A stretch of 45,798 nucleotides of DNA from an uncultured Methanobrevibacter sp. (GTDB lineage: Archaea > Methanobacteriota > Methanobacteria > Methanobacteriales > Methanobacteriaceae): contig NZ_CADAJR010000019.1 of NCBI RefSeq assembly GCF_902788255.1, positions 1 through 45,798 on the forward strand, in the 5' to 3' direction. This document shows, in pieces, positions 1 to 7,571 of this stretch. The notes under the pieces are model-generated. The model had not been told where the DNA came from and did not search any database. It saw nothing but the letters and a program-made list of their open reading frames with translations. Numbering within the stretch: position 1 is the stretch's first letter; the number at the start of each line of letters is the position of its first letter. Position numbers and translations under genes: made by a program.

Positions 1-380
1 GATTCTTTAATCTCAAACATACACAAATTAAAGACTCACTAATATTAAATTAACAACCTCATACATATATAAAGAAACAGTAAGAGAGCAAATGATAATA
101 AAAAAAAATTCCATATAAAAAAAATAATTATAATAAGGAAAACAATCACAAAAAAAGTTTATACTGAATATTAATACACATCAGTTATTATAAAATAAGC
201 TTATTTAAAAAAATAACTATTTAAATCAGATAGTTAACAAAAGTACACCCAATTTGCGATTCATCCCAGACTTACAGAAGTCGAGGTATTCTCGCATTTT
301 TAAGATAAATCTGATTGAAAAATTAAATGAAAAAACACTAAAATTTTCAAAAAATATTAAAAATTAAAATAAAAAAATAA
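1..380. other. AT-rich intergenic stretch without a recognisable gene
   Basis: No open frame with a credible start and ribosome binding site is visible here. The sequence is very AT-rich with poly-A and poly-T runs. The only non-random patch is the compact, relatively GC-rich structured element at about 255-296, listed separately. On the minus strand the T-rich part next to 380 could serve as terminator for the STAS-like gene that ends at 381. Confidence 0.6.
255..296. other. Compact nested inverted-repeat element, possible IS-derived or small RNA remnant
   Basis: The outer arms TGCGA (255-259) and TCGCA (292-296) enclose a perfect hairpin GACTT-ACAG-AAGTC (269-282), followed directly by a second hairpin GAG-GTATT-CTC (283-293). 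Base composition is clearly less AT-rich than the surroundings. The nested arrangement suggests a folded RNA or the structured end of an IS200/IS605-type element, but no transposase or TnpB frame is present. The identity is not recognised. Confidence 0.35.
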
Positions 381-638
381 TTAAGGATTGCATGCCTCAT
401 CAGCCGCACCCATAACTACACTAACTTCCTCAGACAGGTTTATCTCTGATATTCTCTTATCGGATTCATATTTTGCAGTATAATATGCCTGTGCAAAGTT
501 CATTGTAACAAATAGGACCTCTTTGAAATCGATTATGAAATCATCCTTAGGGATTTTGTTTAAAATACCGATTAATTCGGTTGCATCATCACCGGATTCC
601 AAATGAGAGCCAAATTCAGCTCCAAGATTAATCATCAT
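381..638 (-). CDS. STAS-like DUF4325 domain protein
   Basis: A small protein of 85 residues from the chosen start. The stretch around residues 30-50 (DDFIIDFKEVLFVTMNFAQAY) resembles the core of the STAS-like DUF4325 family, where a hydrophobic strand ending in D-F is followed by a helix with F-A. The family is thought to act in regulatory protein contacts, in some cases beside ATPases or sensor proteins. The start is placed at the ATG preceded by GGTG seven bases upstream; an in-frame GTG at 647 lies inside that ribosome binding site and is less likely. No kinase or ATPase partner lies next to it. The neighbour is a divergent small zinc-ribbon gene. The family assignment rests on pattern recall only. 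Confidence 0.6.
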   Translation of the reverse strand: MMINLGAEFGSHLESGDDATELIGILNKIPKDDFIIDFKEVLFVTMNFAQAYYTAKYESDKRISEINLSEEVSVVMGAADEACNP

Positions 639-684
639 AATTAACACCTACATTATTATTTAGGGTTCATCATATATTAGAATA

Positions 685-849
685 ATGAAATGTCCATACT
701 GTAACAGAAAATTAGTCAAAGTGTTTCATGGAGAACCCGGCGATGAACTTGCCGAGGAATCCCTGAACAACACTGTAATTATAGGAAATTGCTGTTCGAT
801 TGAGTCAAACTATTACTGCGAGTATTGTGACGAATTCTTCAATCTATAA
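685..849 (+). CDS. 54-residue zinc-ribbon-like small protein
   Basis: A short frame starts at ATG 685 and encodes 54 residues with two C-x2-C knuckles: CPYC at residues 3-6 and CEYC about 40 residues later, near the C-terminus. This is the layout of a small rubredoxin-like zinc ribbon. It lies divergently to the STAS-like gene, with 46 bases between the two starts, and its last two codons overlap the 3' end of the converging gene that ends at 844. No strong ribosome binding site is visible, so it may be leaderless or weakly translated. Codon use and the paired cysteines argue for a real gene. Function unknown. Confidence 0.6.
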   Translation: MKCPYCNRKLVKVFHGEPGDELAEESLNNTVIIGNCCSIESNYYCEYCDEFFNL

Positions 850-1170
850 CTCTAAAATTTCCCTGTCCGGGTCGGCATTCTTGAATAGGTTAACAGTGGT
901 GTCCCTTCCATATGCGAATTTCAAAATGCCTGTGTGAATAACCTTCAAGTCATCATCTGAAAATCCTTCCAAATAGTAGATTTTACCCTTTTCACCAATA
1001 TTTACCAGAAATCTTATTAAATTTTTGTAAACAAGAATATTGTGAGGCTTATATATGATAATGTCATCAGTGATATATTCCTTAAGCTTTTCAATATCTA
1101 AAAATCCCGGTTGGATAACTTCAACATTACAGTTGGGAAATTTTTCCAGGATTATCGATTCATAGTCCAC
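844..1170 (-). CDS. Hypothetical protein, 108 aa
   Basis: I do not recognise this protein. It is a small acidic soluble protein of 108 residues with alternating hydrophobic strands (for example IIIYKPHNILVYKNLIRFLV at about residues 38-57) and no cysteines apart from one near the N-terminus. The start is a GTG preceded by GGTGAT, the motif used by many genes in this window. The 3' end overlaps the converging zinc-ribbon gene by six bases, so the two transcripts would be partly antisense to each other. Confidence 0.6.
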   Translation of the reverse strand: MDYESIILEKFPNCNVEVIQPGFLDIEKLKEYITDDIIIYKPHNILVYKNLIRFLVNIGEKGKIYYLEGFSDDDLKVIHTGILKFAYGRDTTVNLFKNADPDREILEL

Positions 1171-1404
1171 ACCATCACCAATTAACTATTGGCCTACTAC
1201 AATTAAATAAGTTATCCTAATCAATGAACTCTTCAAAGAAATCATCAAAAACATCAGAAATTACAGATTGTAGAAAAATGAAAAATTGTTATTGGTGATT
1301 AAAATTGATTTTATGCTTGTAAATTATCTTTATTTATAACTTAACCATTTATAAGCAATGAAAAATAATATTGGAATGCAAATAAAAATTTATGAGGTTA
1401 AAAA

Positions 1405-1932
1405 ATGAATGAAATTAATTTAAAAGCCTATGCCAAAATGTTTCAAGAAACATTTAATGACTCAAGAAAAATCGCATTCCTGACTCCAGAACATCTGAAA
1501 AAACTAGATGGAAATGCAACTCCAAGAAGAGACATTTTCATGACTGAAGATGGGGAATTTATTGATTTTGAAATCCAATATGAAGATGTTGATGTAGCCG
1601 AACTTGTGAAATACATTGAAATTGCTGAAAACCTTTATGAAAAACTTCAAAAACCTATTTCAATTTATGTATTATGCCCAAAAAATAGCAGACTGTTAGT
1701 GAAAGAGTGTCCAATTAAGTCAGATGCAGATTTTAAAATCAGAATTGCCTGTTCACATCAAGACCCTTGCCATATGATTCTCAACCACATCAAACATAAG
1801 ACCAGAAAAAACATTAGTCTTGACCATGAGGACATCCAAATCCTACATATGCTTCCCGTAAACTGTGCAAAAAAGGACAGGCATTACTTTAGAATGGAAA
1901 CATTACGAATAATTAATGAAAATTACCTGTAA
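1405..1932 (+). CDS. Hypothetical protein, possible PD-(D/E)XK nuclease-like
   Basis: A 175-residue soluble protein. Residues about 45-110 hold a segment with D-F-E-I-Q followed by a helix and an I-x-I-Y-V-L strand. This resembles the core of Rpn/PD-(D/E)XK transposase-type nucleases, where a D-x-E-I-Q signature precedes a strand ending in basic residues. The rest is charged and includes a cysteine/histidine-containing middle (C-S-H-Q-D-P-C-H). Ribosome binding site GAGGT lies seven bases before ATG. It converges with tarJ, and the two stop codons abut at 1932/1933 within a small palindrome. The nuclease suggestion is tentative; otherwise function unknown. Confidence 0.55.
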   Translation: MNEINLKAYAKMFQETFNDSRKIAFLTPEHLKKLDGNATPRRDIFMTEDGEFIDFEIQYEDVDVAELVKYIEIAENLYEKLQKPISIYVLCPKNSRLLVKECPIKSDADFKIRIACSHQDPCHMILNHIKHKTRKNISLDHEDIQILHMLPVNCAKKDRHYFRMETLRIINENYL

Positions 1933-1934
1933 TT
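1921..1934. terminator. Short palindrome across two convergent stop codons
   Basis: AATTAC (1921-1926) and GTAATT (1929-1934) form a six-pair stem with a two-base spacer. The repeat covers the stop codon of the hypothetical gene (1930-1932) and part of the tarJ stop. It may help end both converging transcripts. The stem is short and AT-rich, so this is a weak call. Confidence 0.35.
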
Positions 1935-2949
1935 ATTTGTTCCATTTCAAAATGGTTTTTCCGAAGTGGGAATTATGATCCATGTCAAAAGCCTGTCTCA
2001 AGTCATCTAGAGTTTTTATTTCACATATGTTTGTAACGAGCTTTTCGAGATATTCAAAAAGTTGAGGATTTTGCTTGAGAGTTTCAACAACTCCAACAAA
2101 GTCTTCCCTTTCAGACCGGCTATTTCCCTGAATGGTCAATCCCTTTTCCAAAACCATTCGAGTATTTATAGGTATAGGATACTCACTTACACCAAATAGG
2201 TTTACTGTACCCTGTGGATTAATCAGATCGATAATCTGTTCAATTGCAGACTGGGAAGCGCTTGAACCTACACATTCAAAGGCATGATCAATAGCCAAAT
2301 CCTTTGGGACGTTATGTATCTGATATATCTCATCAGCAAAGGAGAAGAGATTCAAGTTTTCAAGGTGCTTTCCAAAAACAACAATTTTTGAATCCGGAAA
2401 TTTATTCTTTAAAAATAGTGCAGTGATAAAACCTAAATTTCCATCACCCCACACTCCCAATGTATCCTTTGGAGTTATGGCAAGTTCACCAAACTTGGAA
2501 ATTCCCTGAAATGCTACACTAATCAGTTCTATAAATACTGCAACATTAGGATTGAAATCATCAGGAATCTTTACAACACGACTTGCATCGAGTTTAACCA
2601 AATCTGAGGTGAATCCGTCAAAACCGCTTCCTCTGAATTTGGATTTATATGAATAATTCGCCCTGCAGACATCCTCACCACCGGGAGTGTTCGGTATCAT
2701 CACTACATTGTCACCGGAGTCAAACTCTCCGGTATTATCATAAACAACCTCTCCGATTCCTTCATGAATCAATGCCATAGGCAATTTCTTTTCCAGAACA
2801 TCCCCTGGCCTTGAACCCTGATAGTATCTTTGATCAGCCTGACAGATTGAAAGGTAGGTTGGCCTTACAACCACACCATCCAGTTCTATTTCATCAATAG
2901 CCTCTTCAAAGAACTTTGGTGATTTGAGTCTGTAGACAATGTTAATCAT
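1933..2949 (-). CDS. tarJ: TarJ-like ribitol-5-phosphate / ribulose-5-phosphate reductase
   Basis: A zinc-type medium-chain alcohol dehydrogenase of the TarJ family, 338 residues from the chosen start. TarJ reduces ribulose 5-phosphate to ribitol 5-phosphate with NADPH, feeding TarI. The N-terminal catalytic part shows the S-I-C-Q-A-D-Q-R-Y-Y segment (C36) and I-H-E-G (H62, E63), typical zinc ligands of this family. The nucleotide-binding half has G-V-W-G-D-G-N-L-G at about residues 164-172. The start is the ATG with GAGG upstream; it overlaps the end of tarI by eight bases, so the two are translationally coupled. TarIJ proteins are best known from wall teichoic acid synthesis in Gram-positive bacteria; here they presumably make CDP-ribitol for a cell-envelope polymer. 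Confidence 0.82.
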   Translation of the reverse strand: MINIVYRLKSPKFFEEAIDEIELDGVVVRPTYLSICQADQRYYQGSRPGDVLEKKLPMALIHEGIGEVVYDNTGEFDSGDNVVMIPNTPGGEDVCRANYSYKSKFRGSGFDGFTSDLVKLDASRVVKIPDDFNPNVAVFIELISVAFQGISKFGELAITPKDTLGVWGDGNLGFITALFLKNKFPDSKIVVFGKHLENLNLFSFADEIYQIHNVPKDLAIDHAFECVGSSASQSAIEQIIDLINPQGTVNLFGVSEYPIPINTRMVLEKGLTIQGNSRSEREDFVGVVETLKQNPQLFEYLEKLVTNICEIKTLDDLRQAFDMDHNSHFGKTILKWNK

Positions 2950-3652
2950 TTTTATCCTCAAGTATTGTATTTGCTAATTTTAAATCATATGGATAAGTAA
3001 TCTTGATATTTGTCACTTCACCATCAACCAGATGTACATCTTCATCTTTAAGTGTGAAGATTTTACATGCATCTGTCAGTATATTGGTTTCAGCTTCTGT
3101 TAAACTGTTGATTAAATTGAAAAGTTTCTTTATATTGAAGCTCTGTGGAGTTTGGCCTTGGTAATAATAATCCCTCACAGGGATACTTTCAATGGTCTCA
3201 CCATTGACACTTTCAACGATAGTGTCTGTGGCCGGAACAACGGTGTCACATGCTCCATATTTTCTTGCAGCATCTATATTGTCCTCAATAATCCTATGGG
3301 TAACGAATGGACGTACAGAGTCATGTGTAAGAATAATAGAATCCTCATCAATTCCAAAATTCTCATCAATATATTTTATACTGTTCAGCAAGGTGTCATT
3401 TCTGGTTTGCCCACCTTCAATGACAATTATGTCATCATTTTCACCAATGAATTCATTGATTAAATTAATAGTGTGGTTTATGAAGTTTTTTGGAATCAAT
3501 ACAATGGTCTTATCAATATCATCATTAATTACAAATTTTTCAATTGTATGAATAATAACAGGCTTGTTTCCTAATGTCAGGAACTGTTTTGGAGTGTCAG
3601 TATCTCCCATTCTTGAACCTATCCCACCTGCCAAAATTGCTGCAAAAATCAT
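2942..3652 (-). CDS. tarI: TarI-like ribitol-5-phosphate cytidylyltransferase (IspD/TarI family)
   Basis: A nucleotidyltransferase of the IspD/TarI family, 236 residues. The N-terminus has the signature A-A-I-L-A-G-G-I-G-S-R-M-G with P-K-Q-F shortly after, which binds CTP. Later come H-D-S-V-R-P-F and a C-terminal N-I-K-I-T-Y-P-x-D-L motif. IspD acts in the MEP isoprenoid pathway, which archaea with the mevalonate pathway do not use. With tarJ overlapping its 3' end the assignment as CTP:ribitol-5-phosphate transferase is preferred. Start: AAGGAG lies only two bases before the first ATG (3658) but eight bases before the second (3652), which is chosen. It probably leads the two-gene operon. 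Confidence 0.82.
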   Translation of the reverse strand: MIFAAILAGGIGSRMGDTDTPKQFLTLGNKPVIIHTIEKFVINDDIDKTIVLIPKNFINHTINLINEFIGENDDIIVIEGGQTRNDTLLNSIKYIDENFGIDEDSIILTHDSVRPFVTHRIIEDNIDAARKYGACDTVVPATDTIVESVNGETIESIPVRDYYYQGQTPQSFNIKKLFNLINSLTEAETNILTDACKIFTLKDEDVHLVDGEVTNIKITYPYDLKLANTILEDKND

Positions 3653-3759
3653 CAACATTACTCCTTAAATTAATTTTGGAACCAAATAGTCTATAATCAC
3701 TGTTCCATCATTAACATTTTTAAAAAAAATACTATATAAAATTTTCAAAAAAAAAGTAG

Positions 3760-3778
3760 TTGAGAGTAAGACTCTCAA
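3760..3778 (-). terminator. Hairpin terminator after the methyltransferase gene
   Basis: TTGAGAGT (3760-3767) and ACTCTCAA (3771-3778) form a perfect eight-pair stem with a three-base loop. On the minus strand the hairpin is followed directly by a T tract (complement of 3746-3755). It sits ten bases beyond the stop codon at 3788, the classic layout of an intrinsic terminator. Confidence 0.7.
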
Positions 3779-3787
3779 ATCTAAAAA

Positions 3788-4390
3788 TTATTCCTTTGAA
3801 AACATGATTAAAAAATGAGATTTACCTTCAGGAATATCTTCACCGATTTCCTCATTCAAATAAATCTTTTTAAGACCATGGTCATTGAATAATTTTTCCA
3901 AATCTTCAGGAGAAGATCTGACTTGTGTAGGAGGTCCATTTGGAACATCCCATGCTTTATAATCCATTATCGCAATTTTACCATCTTTTTTAATTATTCT
4001 TGAAAGTTCATCGACAGCCTCATCCATTTTTCTTGACGCTTTAAATCCATGGAAAACATTGACCATTAAAACTACATCTATTGATTCATCATCCACCCCA
4101 GGAATACCTTCGGTAATATCTGCCTCAATATTAATCAAGTTTTCAATGTTATTTTCTGATTTATATGTTTCCATATCCTCAATTGATGCGTTATAGATAT
4201 CCACTGCATATACTAACCCTTTATGATTGTAGTCTTCAAGGATTTTGATTGCATTGTGACCATCACCGCAGCCAGCGTCCATAAATGTTTCATCACCAGC
4301 CAACTCCAATTCTTGAATTATTTCATCGGAATCTAAAAAGAATGCACTGGAAAATCCATGTGCTCTGTGTCCATTTTCTGGCATCATCAT
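3788..4390 (-). CDS. Class I SAM-dependent methyltransferase
   Basis: A 200-residue soluble protein with a Rossmann-type methyltransferase fold. Motif I is F-M-D-A-G-C-G-D-G-H-N-A near residues 34-45, followed by the acidic loop V-Y-A-V-D-I-Y and an I-D-V-V-L-M-V-N-V-F-H-G strand that corresponds to motif IV. It therefore binds S-adenosylmethionine; the substrate cannot be read from the sequence. Start: an ATG run follows GGTGAT, and the in-frame GTG at 4399 is part of the ribosome binding site. It is probably monocistronic, with its own hairpin terminator downstream. Confidence 0.8.
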   Translation of the reverse strand: MMMPENGHRAHGFSSAFFLDSDEIIQELELAGDETFMDAGCGDGHNAIKILEDYNHKGLVYAVDIYNASIEDMETYKSENNIENLINIEADITEGIPGVDDESIDVVLMVNVFHGFKASRKMDEAVDELSRIIKKDGKIAIMDYKAWDVPNGPPTQVRSSPEDLEKLFNDHGLKKIYLNEEIGEDIPEGKSHFLIMFSKE

Positions 4391-4504
4391 TATTATCACC
4401 TAAATAATAATCTTAAAAAAATAGTATATAATATTTATCAATGTGAAAGAATGTAAATAACAATCAAAAATAGTTAAAAATAAGAAAAAAAAGTTATAAG
4501 AGGA

Positions 4505-4609
4505 TTATTTTTTCCAAGTTTGTTTAACTCCTCTTCCTCTTTTACTACCAGGTTTAGTATAACTTCTTTTTTGTCTGGTTCTTCTGTTAGTACCTTTAAC
4601 TTTAGCCAT
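4505..4609 (-). CDS. 34-residue highly basic small protein, possible ribosomal protein
   Basis: A frame of 34 residues running M-A-K-V-K-G-T-N-R-R-T-R-Q-K-R and ending G-V-K-Q-T-W-K-K. About 15 residues are lysine or arginine and there is no hydrophobic core, which suggests an RNA-bound extension-like protein such as a small ribosomal component. It has the strongest ribosome binding site in the window (AAGGAGGGA, about five bases before ATG), implying high expression. It lies downstream of argJ with about 90 bases between, and T-rich sequence follows its stop. The family is not recognised; the ribosomal role is inferred from composition and expression signals. Confidence 0.7.
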   Translation of the reverse strand: MAKVKGTNRRTRQKRSYTKPGSKRGRGVKQTWKK

Positions 4610-4699
4610 GTCCTTCCCTCCTTAAAATTTATCATTACAAAATTAGAATTAAATCTATAACATAAAAATATTTGTTTTTAATATATTTAAAACTTTTCT

Positions 4700-5923
4700 T
4701 TAAGTAGTGTATTCTGCATTGATTTTCACATAATCATATGTTAAATCACAGCCCCAAGCGGTAGCTTCACCGTCACCCAAATACATGTCAATATTTACTG
4801 TGACATTTTTTGACTGCATTATCTTTTCAGCTCTTTCAAGATAAGGTGTGTCGTCAAAGGCCAATATTTCACCTTTTTTAACCAAATCAACATCATCCAC
4901 ATCATCTGCAATTGAAATTGTGACAATATCCGGATCCAGTTCACAACCTGAGTAACCAATTGCTGAGACTATTCTTCCCCAGTTTGGATCCCCGCCAAAT
5001 ACTGCAGATTTAAACAAACTTGAAGAAATGATTGATTTTGCTGCAAGACGTGCATCCTCATCATTTTTAGCACCATACACATTGGCTTCAATGAATTTGG
5101 TGGCACCTTCACCGTCACGCGCCATCTTTTTGGCCAAATCAATGCAAATGTAATTTAATGCTTCCTGGAAATTGGAATCAAGTTCACCATCCCTAGCAAC
5201 TTCAATTCCGGATGCACCGTTTGCCATCATCAGGCATGTGTCATTTGTACTTTCATCACCATCGACAACAATCATGTTGAAACTGATATCGGCTGCTTTT
5301 TTCAATGCCTTATTGATTTCATCTGCAGGAATAACCGCATCGGTTACAATGAATGACAGCATTGTTCCCATATTAGGGGCAATCATACCGCTGCCCTTGG
5401 TGATTCCTGCAATCTTAACTTTTTCACCAGTTGTCAAGGTCACTTCAACAGCACATTCCTTTGGAAATGTATCAGTAGTCATGATGGCCTTAGCGGCCGC
5501 AAGAGAATTTTCAGGTTTATCACCCAAAGAAGATAAAGATTCATATGCAACTTTTGAAATGATATCTATTGGCATTTCACGGCCTATAACACCTGTGGAT
5601 GAAATGGCAATCTCATCTTTTGGCAATTTTAAATCTTTAGCAACAAGTTCCACTAGGGTTTCACAGTCCTTAATTCCCTGTTGACCTGTAAAACAATTTG
5701 CATTACCACTATTTACAAAAACAGCAGAAATAATTCCTTTCTTAAGAACATTTTTTGTATACTTAACAGGCGCTGCAACAACTTTATTTGATGTAAATAC
5801 AGCTGAAGCAGCACTGTTTGGTGAAACAATTATGCTGACACCATATTTACCTTCACGAGCGCCTGACACCTTAAGATTTTCTATTACAGAAAATCCTCCA
5901 TCAAGCTCTTTAATAAAACTCAT
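4700..5923 (-). CDS. argJ: Glutamate N-acetyltransferase / amino-acid acetyltransferase ArgJ
   Basis: A member of the ornithine acetyltransferase family, 407 residues from the chosen ATG. It transfers acetyl groups from N-acetylornithine to glutamate, recycling acetyl in arginine synthesis, and may also acetylate glutamate from acetyl-CoA. The precursor cleaves itself before a conserved threonine nucleophile: the site K-G-S-G-M-I-A-P-N-M-G-T-M-L places this at T187. The residue before it is glycine rather than the usual alanine. The oxyanion T-G pair is at 110-111. It begins about 15 bases after the basic membrane protein gene and is probably in the same transcript. The start has only a weak GTGA-like site. 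The family call is secure. Confidence 0.93.
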   Translation of the reverse strand: MSFIKELDGGFSVIENLKVSGAREGKYGVSIIVSPNSAASAVFTSNKVVAAPVKYTKNVLKKGIISAVFVNSGNANCFTGQQGIKDCETLVELVAKDLKLPKDEIAISSTGVIGREMPIDIISKVAYESLSSLGDKPENSLAAAKAIMTTDTFPKECAVEVTLTTGEKVKIAGITKGSGMIAPNMGTMLSFIVTDAVIPADEINKALKKAADISFNMIVVDGDESTNDTCLMMANGASGIEVARDGELDSNFQEALNYICIDLAKKMARDGEGATKFIEANVYGAKNDEDARLAAKSIISSSLFKSAVFGGDPNWGRIVSAIGYSGCELDPDIVTISIADDVDDVDLVKKGEILAFDDTPYLERAEKIMQSKNVTVNIDMYLGDGEATAWGCDLTYDYVKINAEYTT

Positions 5924-5938
5924 AAAAATCACAAAAAA

Positions 5939-6349
5939 TCAGTTATTTACATTAGAATAATTATTACTTAACTGAGAAGTTATATTTTCATTAAAGTCAA
6001 TACTATCAACTTCTTTATCATAAATTACCTGACTAGTATTATTTAATCCTGTTGTCATTTCCCGGGTAACATTTTCAAAATGAGGTCCATCATCATTACC
6101 ATCATCAAAACTTAATGACACTCCAATTCCAGCACCTATTACAAACGCTGCCAATGCAATAATCATGATTAAAACAACAAAACCACTAGTTTTTCTTTTT
6201 TTCTTAGCTCTTCTTGGATTTTGAGAGACAGGCATAGCTGGACGAGCATTAAAGTTATTTTTTCTTCTCCTCCTTACCTTTCTATTGGAGGCCTTATTAC
6301 GACCATTTCCTGATCTTAAAACTCTCTTATTGTCGTTCTTTCTAGCCAT
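5939..6349 (-). CDS. Small membrane protein with a basic cytoplasmic tail
   Basis: A 136-residue protein of unknown family. Residues 1-55 are extremely rich in lysine, arginine and asparagine, with clusters such as K-V-R-R-R-R-K and R-R-A-K-K-K-R-K. A single membrane helix follows at about 56-80, then an acidic, asparagine-rich outer segment of about 55 residues with several N-x-S/T sites. By charge, the basic end should stay in the cytoplasm, where it could bind nucleic acid or membrane lipids. The gene follows the GGDD/cyclase-like protein after 19 bases and precedes argJ, so it is probably part of the NYN-cyclase transcript. The cytoplasmic RNA-binding idea is inference. Confidence 0.65.
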   Translation of the reverse strand: MARKNDNKRVLRSGNGRNKASNRKVRRRRKNNFNARPAMPVSQNPRRAKKKRKTSGFVVLIMIIALAAFVIGAGIGVSLSFDDGNDDGPHFENVTREMTTGLNNTSQVIYDKEVDSIDFNENITSQLSNNYSNVNN

Positions 6350-6368
6350 AATTTTTCTCTTTCAATCT

Positions 6369-7571
6369 TTAAGCAAAAAATGCATAGCCTAATGCTATTA
6401 TAACACCTATAAAACTGAATGCACCTAATCCTAAAATGGACAGCATATATGCAAATATAAATACGAATGCAAATACTCCAATTAACTTAGGCTTTTCATT
6501 TTCCACCAGGTTAATCAATGTCCTGGTGAATTCAGATGGAATATTATAAGCATATAATCCATTTGCCAATTCAAAAACAACTAAAGATAATGGAGAAGTC
6601 GCTTCCAAATCATCAACCAATTGTGCTCTTTCACCAGCTTCACGTCTGCTTCTTCCAATTCCTGCTCTGATTTTTGCACCGTTATCCAAAGCAAACCATG
6701 CTGCATCAAGTCCTGCACGAATAGCCAAATCCTTTGATGGGAATCTTGCAATAAAGTCATCCCCACCTTCACGGTATCCTTCAAGTTCACCGTCACATTC
6801 GGTTTCAATGAAATTCTTGATTCCTGTCATCAACTCAACAAGTTGGTTTCTACCGTTTTTGTTGATGAATTTGGTTGAGTCAATCAAATCGATGAAGAGA
6901 TAATTTTCCAAATCCACTGGCCTTGATTCCTTAAGAAGGAAAGGTTCATCGAACACCAATGCATACTCTCCACCTAATTTAGTGAAGGCAATTCCAGGAA
7001 AACTTCCAACACTTTGAGTATAGTGAATAGCACGTTCAATTGAAGCTGCACCAGTCATTCCTACAGCAGATATAACCTGAATTCCTTCAGATAATCCGAT
7101 TCCAATCAACTCAATAGCAACACGAATTGCATCGTTTTTACTCAGCATTCTTGCAACCAGTTCTGTTGCTGTTTTTTCCACAATCTCTCCTTTTTCGTTT
7201 TGAATAATTTTAACGAAAATATCAATTAAACGAGAAGGATGTGGAAGTTCAATGTAGAAATAACGGTCACTTCCCATGATGATGTTACTAACCAATGCAT
7301 ATTCTTCAATCTTATTTTCTGCAGGTTTCAGTTCATGAAAAGTATAATCCTTTGGCAGGTTTTCAGCCCCTACATCACGAACAAGATTTTGCAAAATTGT
7401 ATCTGAAGTAATTTCTGCTTTTTCAAGTTCAAACAGGATTGTTTGAGTATAATTGAACAATTCTACATACTCAGTTTCCAAAGAATTTGTTGGAAAAAAT
7501 TTTGTTCCAACCGCAATAGGATTAAGTTTGGTTGTAAGCTTGATAAAAGACTTAGTTAATGAATTAGCCAT
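6369..7571 (-). CDS. Membrane-anchored GGDD / class III nucleotide cyclase-like protein
   Basis: A 400-residue protein with three parts: an N-terminal region of unknown fold (1-220), a palm-like domain (about 221-325) and two membrane helices at the very C-terminus (about 363-380 and 383-399). The middle domain carries F-I-D-L-I-D-S-T-K-F (226-235), matching the first metal-binding segment of class III cyclases, and E-G-G-D-D-F (268-273), matching the second metal Asp and the GGDD motif of Cas10/GGDEF-type palms. K-I-R-A-G-I-G (300-306) resembles the strand after it, also seen in archaeal GTP cyclohydrolase III. Both metal-binding positions are intact, so nucleotide chemistry is plausible. 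It overlaps the NYN ribonuclease gene by eight bases, with GGAGGGGA before its ATG. Substrate and product unknown. Confidence 0.7.
   Translation of the reverse strand: MANSLTKSFIKLTTKLNPIAVGTKFFPTNSLETEYVELFNYTQTILFELEKAEITSDTILQNLVRDVGAENLPKDYTFHELKPAENKIEEYALVSNIIMGSDRYFYIELPHPSRLIDIFVKIIQNEKGEIVEKTATELVARMLSKNDAIRVAIELIGIGLSEGIQVISAVGMTGAASIERAIHYTQSVGSFPGIAFTKLGGEYALVFDEPFLLKESRPVDLENYLFIDLIDSTKFINKNGRNQLVELMTGIKNFIETECDGELEGYREGGDDFIARFPSKDLAIRAGLDAAWFALDNGAKIRAGIGRSRREAGERAQLVDDLEATSPLSLVVFELANGLYAYNIPSEFTRTLINLVENEKPKLIGVFAFVFIFAYMLSILGLGAFSFIGVIIALGYAFFA

Noticed and set aside
3152-3551. Two plus-strand frames inside tarI
   Set aside because: They are antisense to a clear IspD/TarI coding region and have no translation signals.
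2942-3652. IspD (MEP isoprenoid pathway) as the name for this gene
   Set aside because: Archaea of this type make isoprenoids by the mevalonate route, and the gene is coupled to tarJ, so TarI is preferred.
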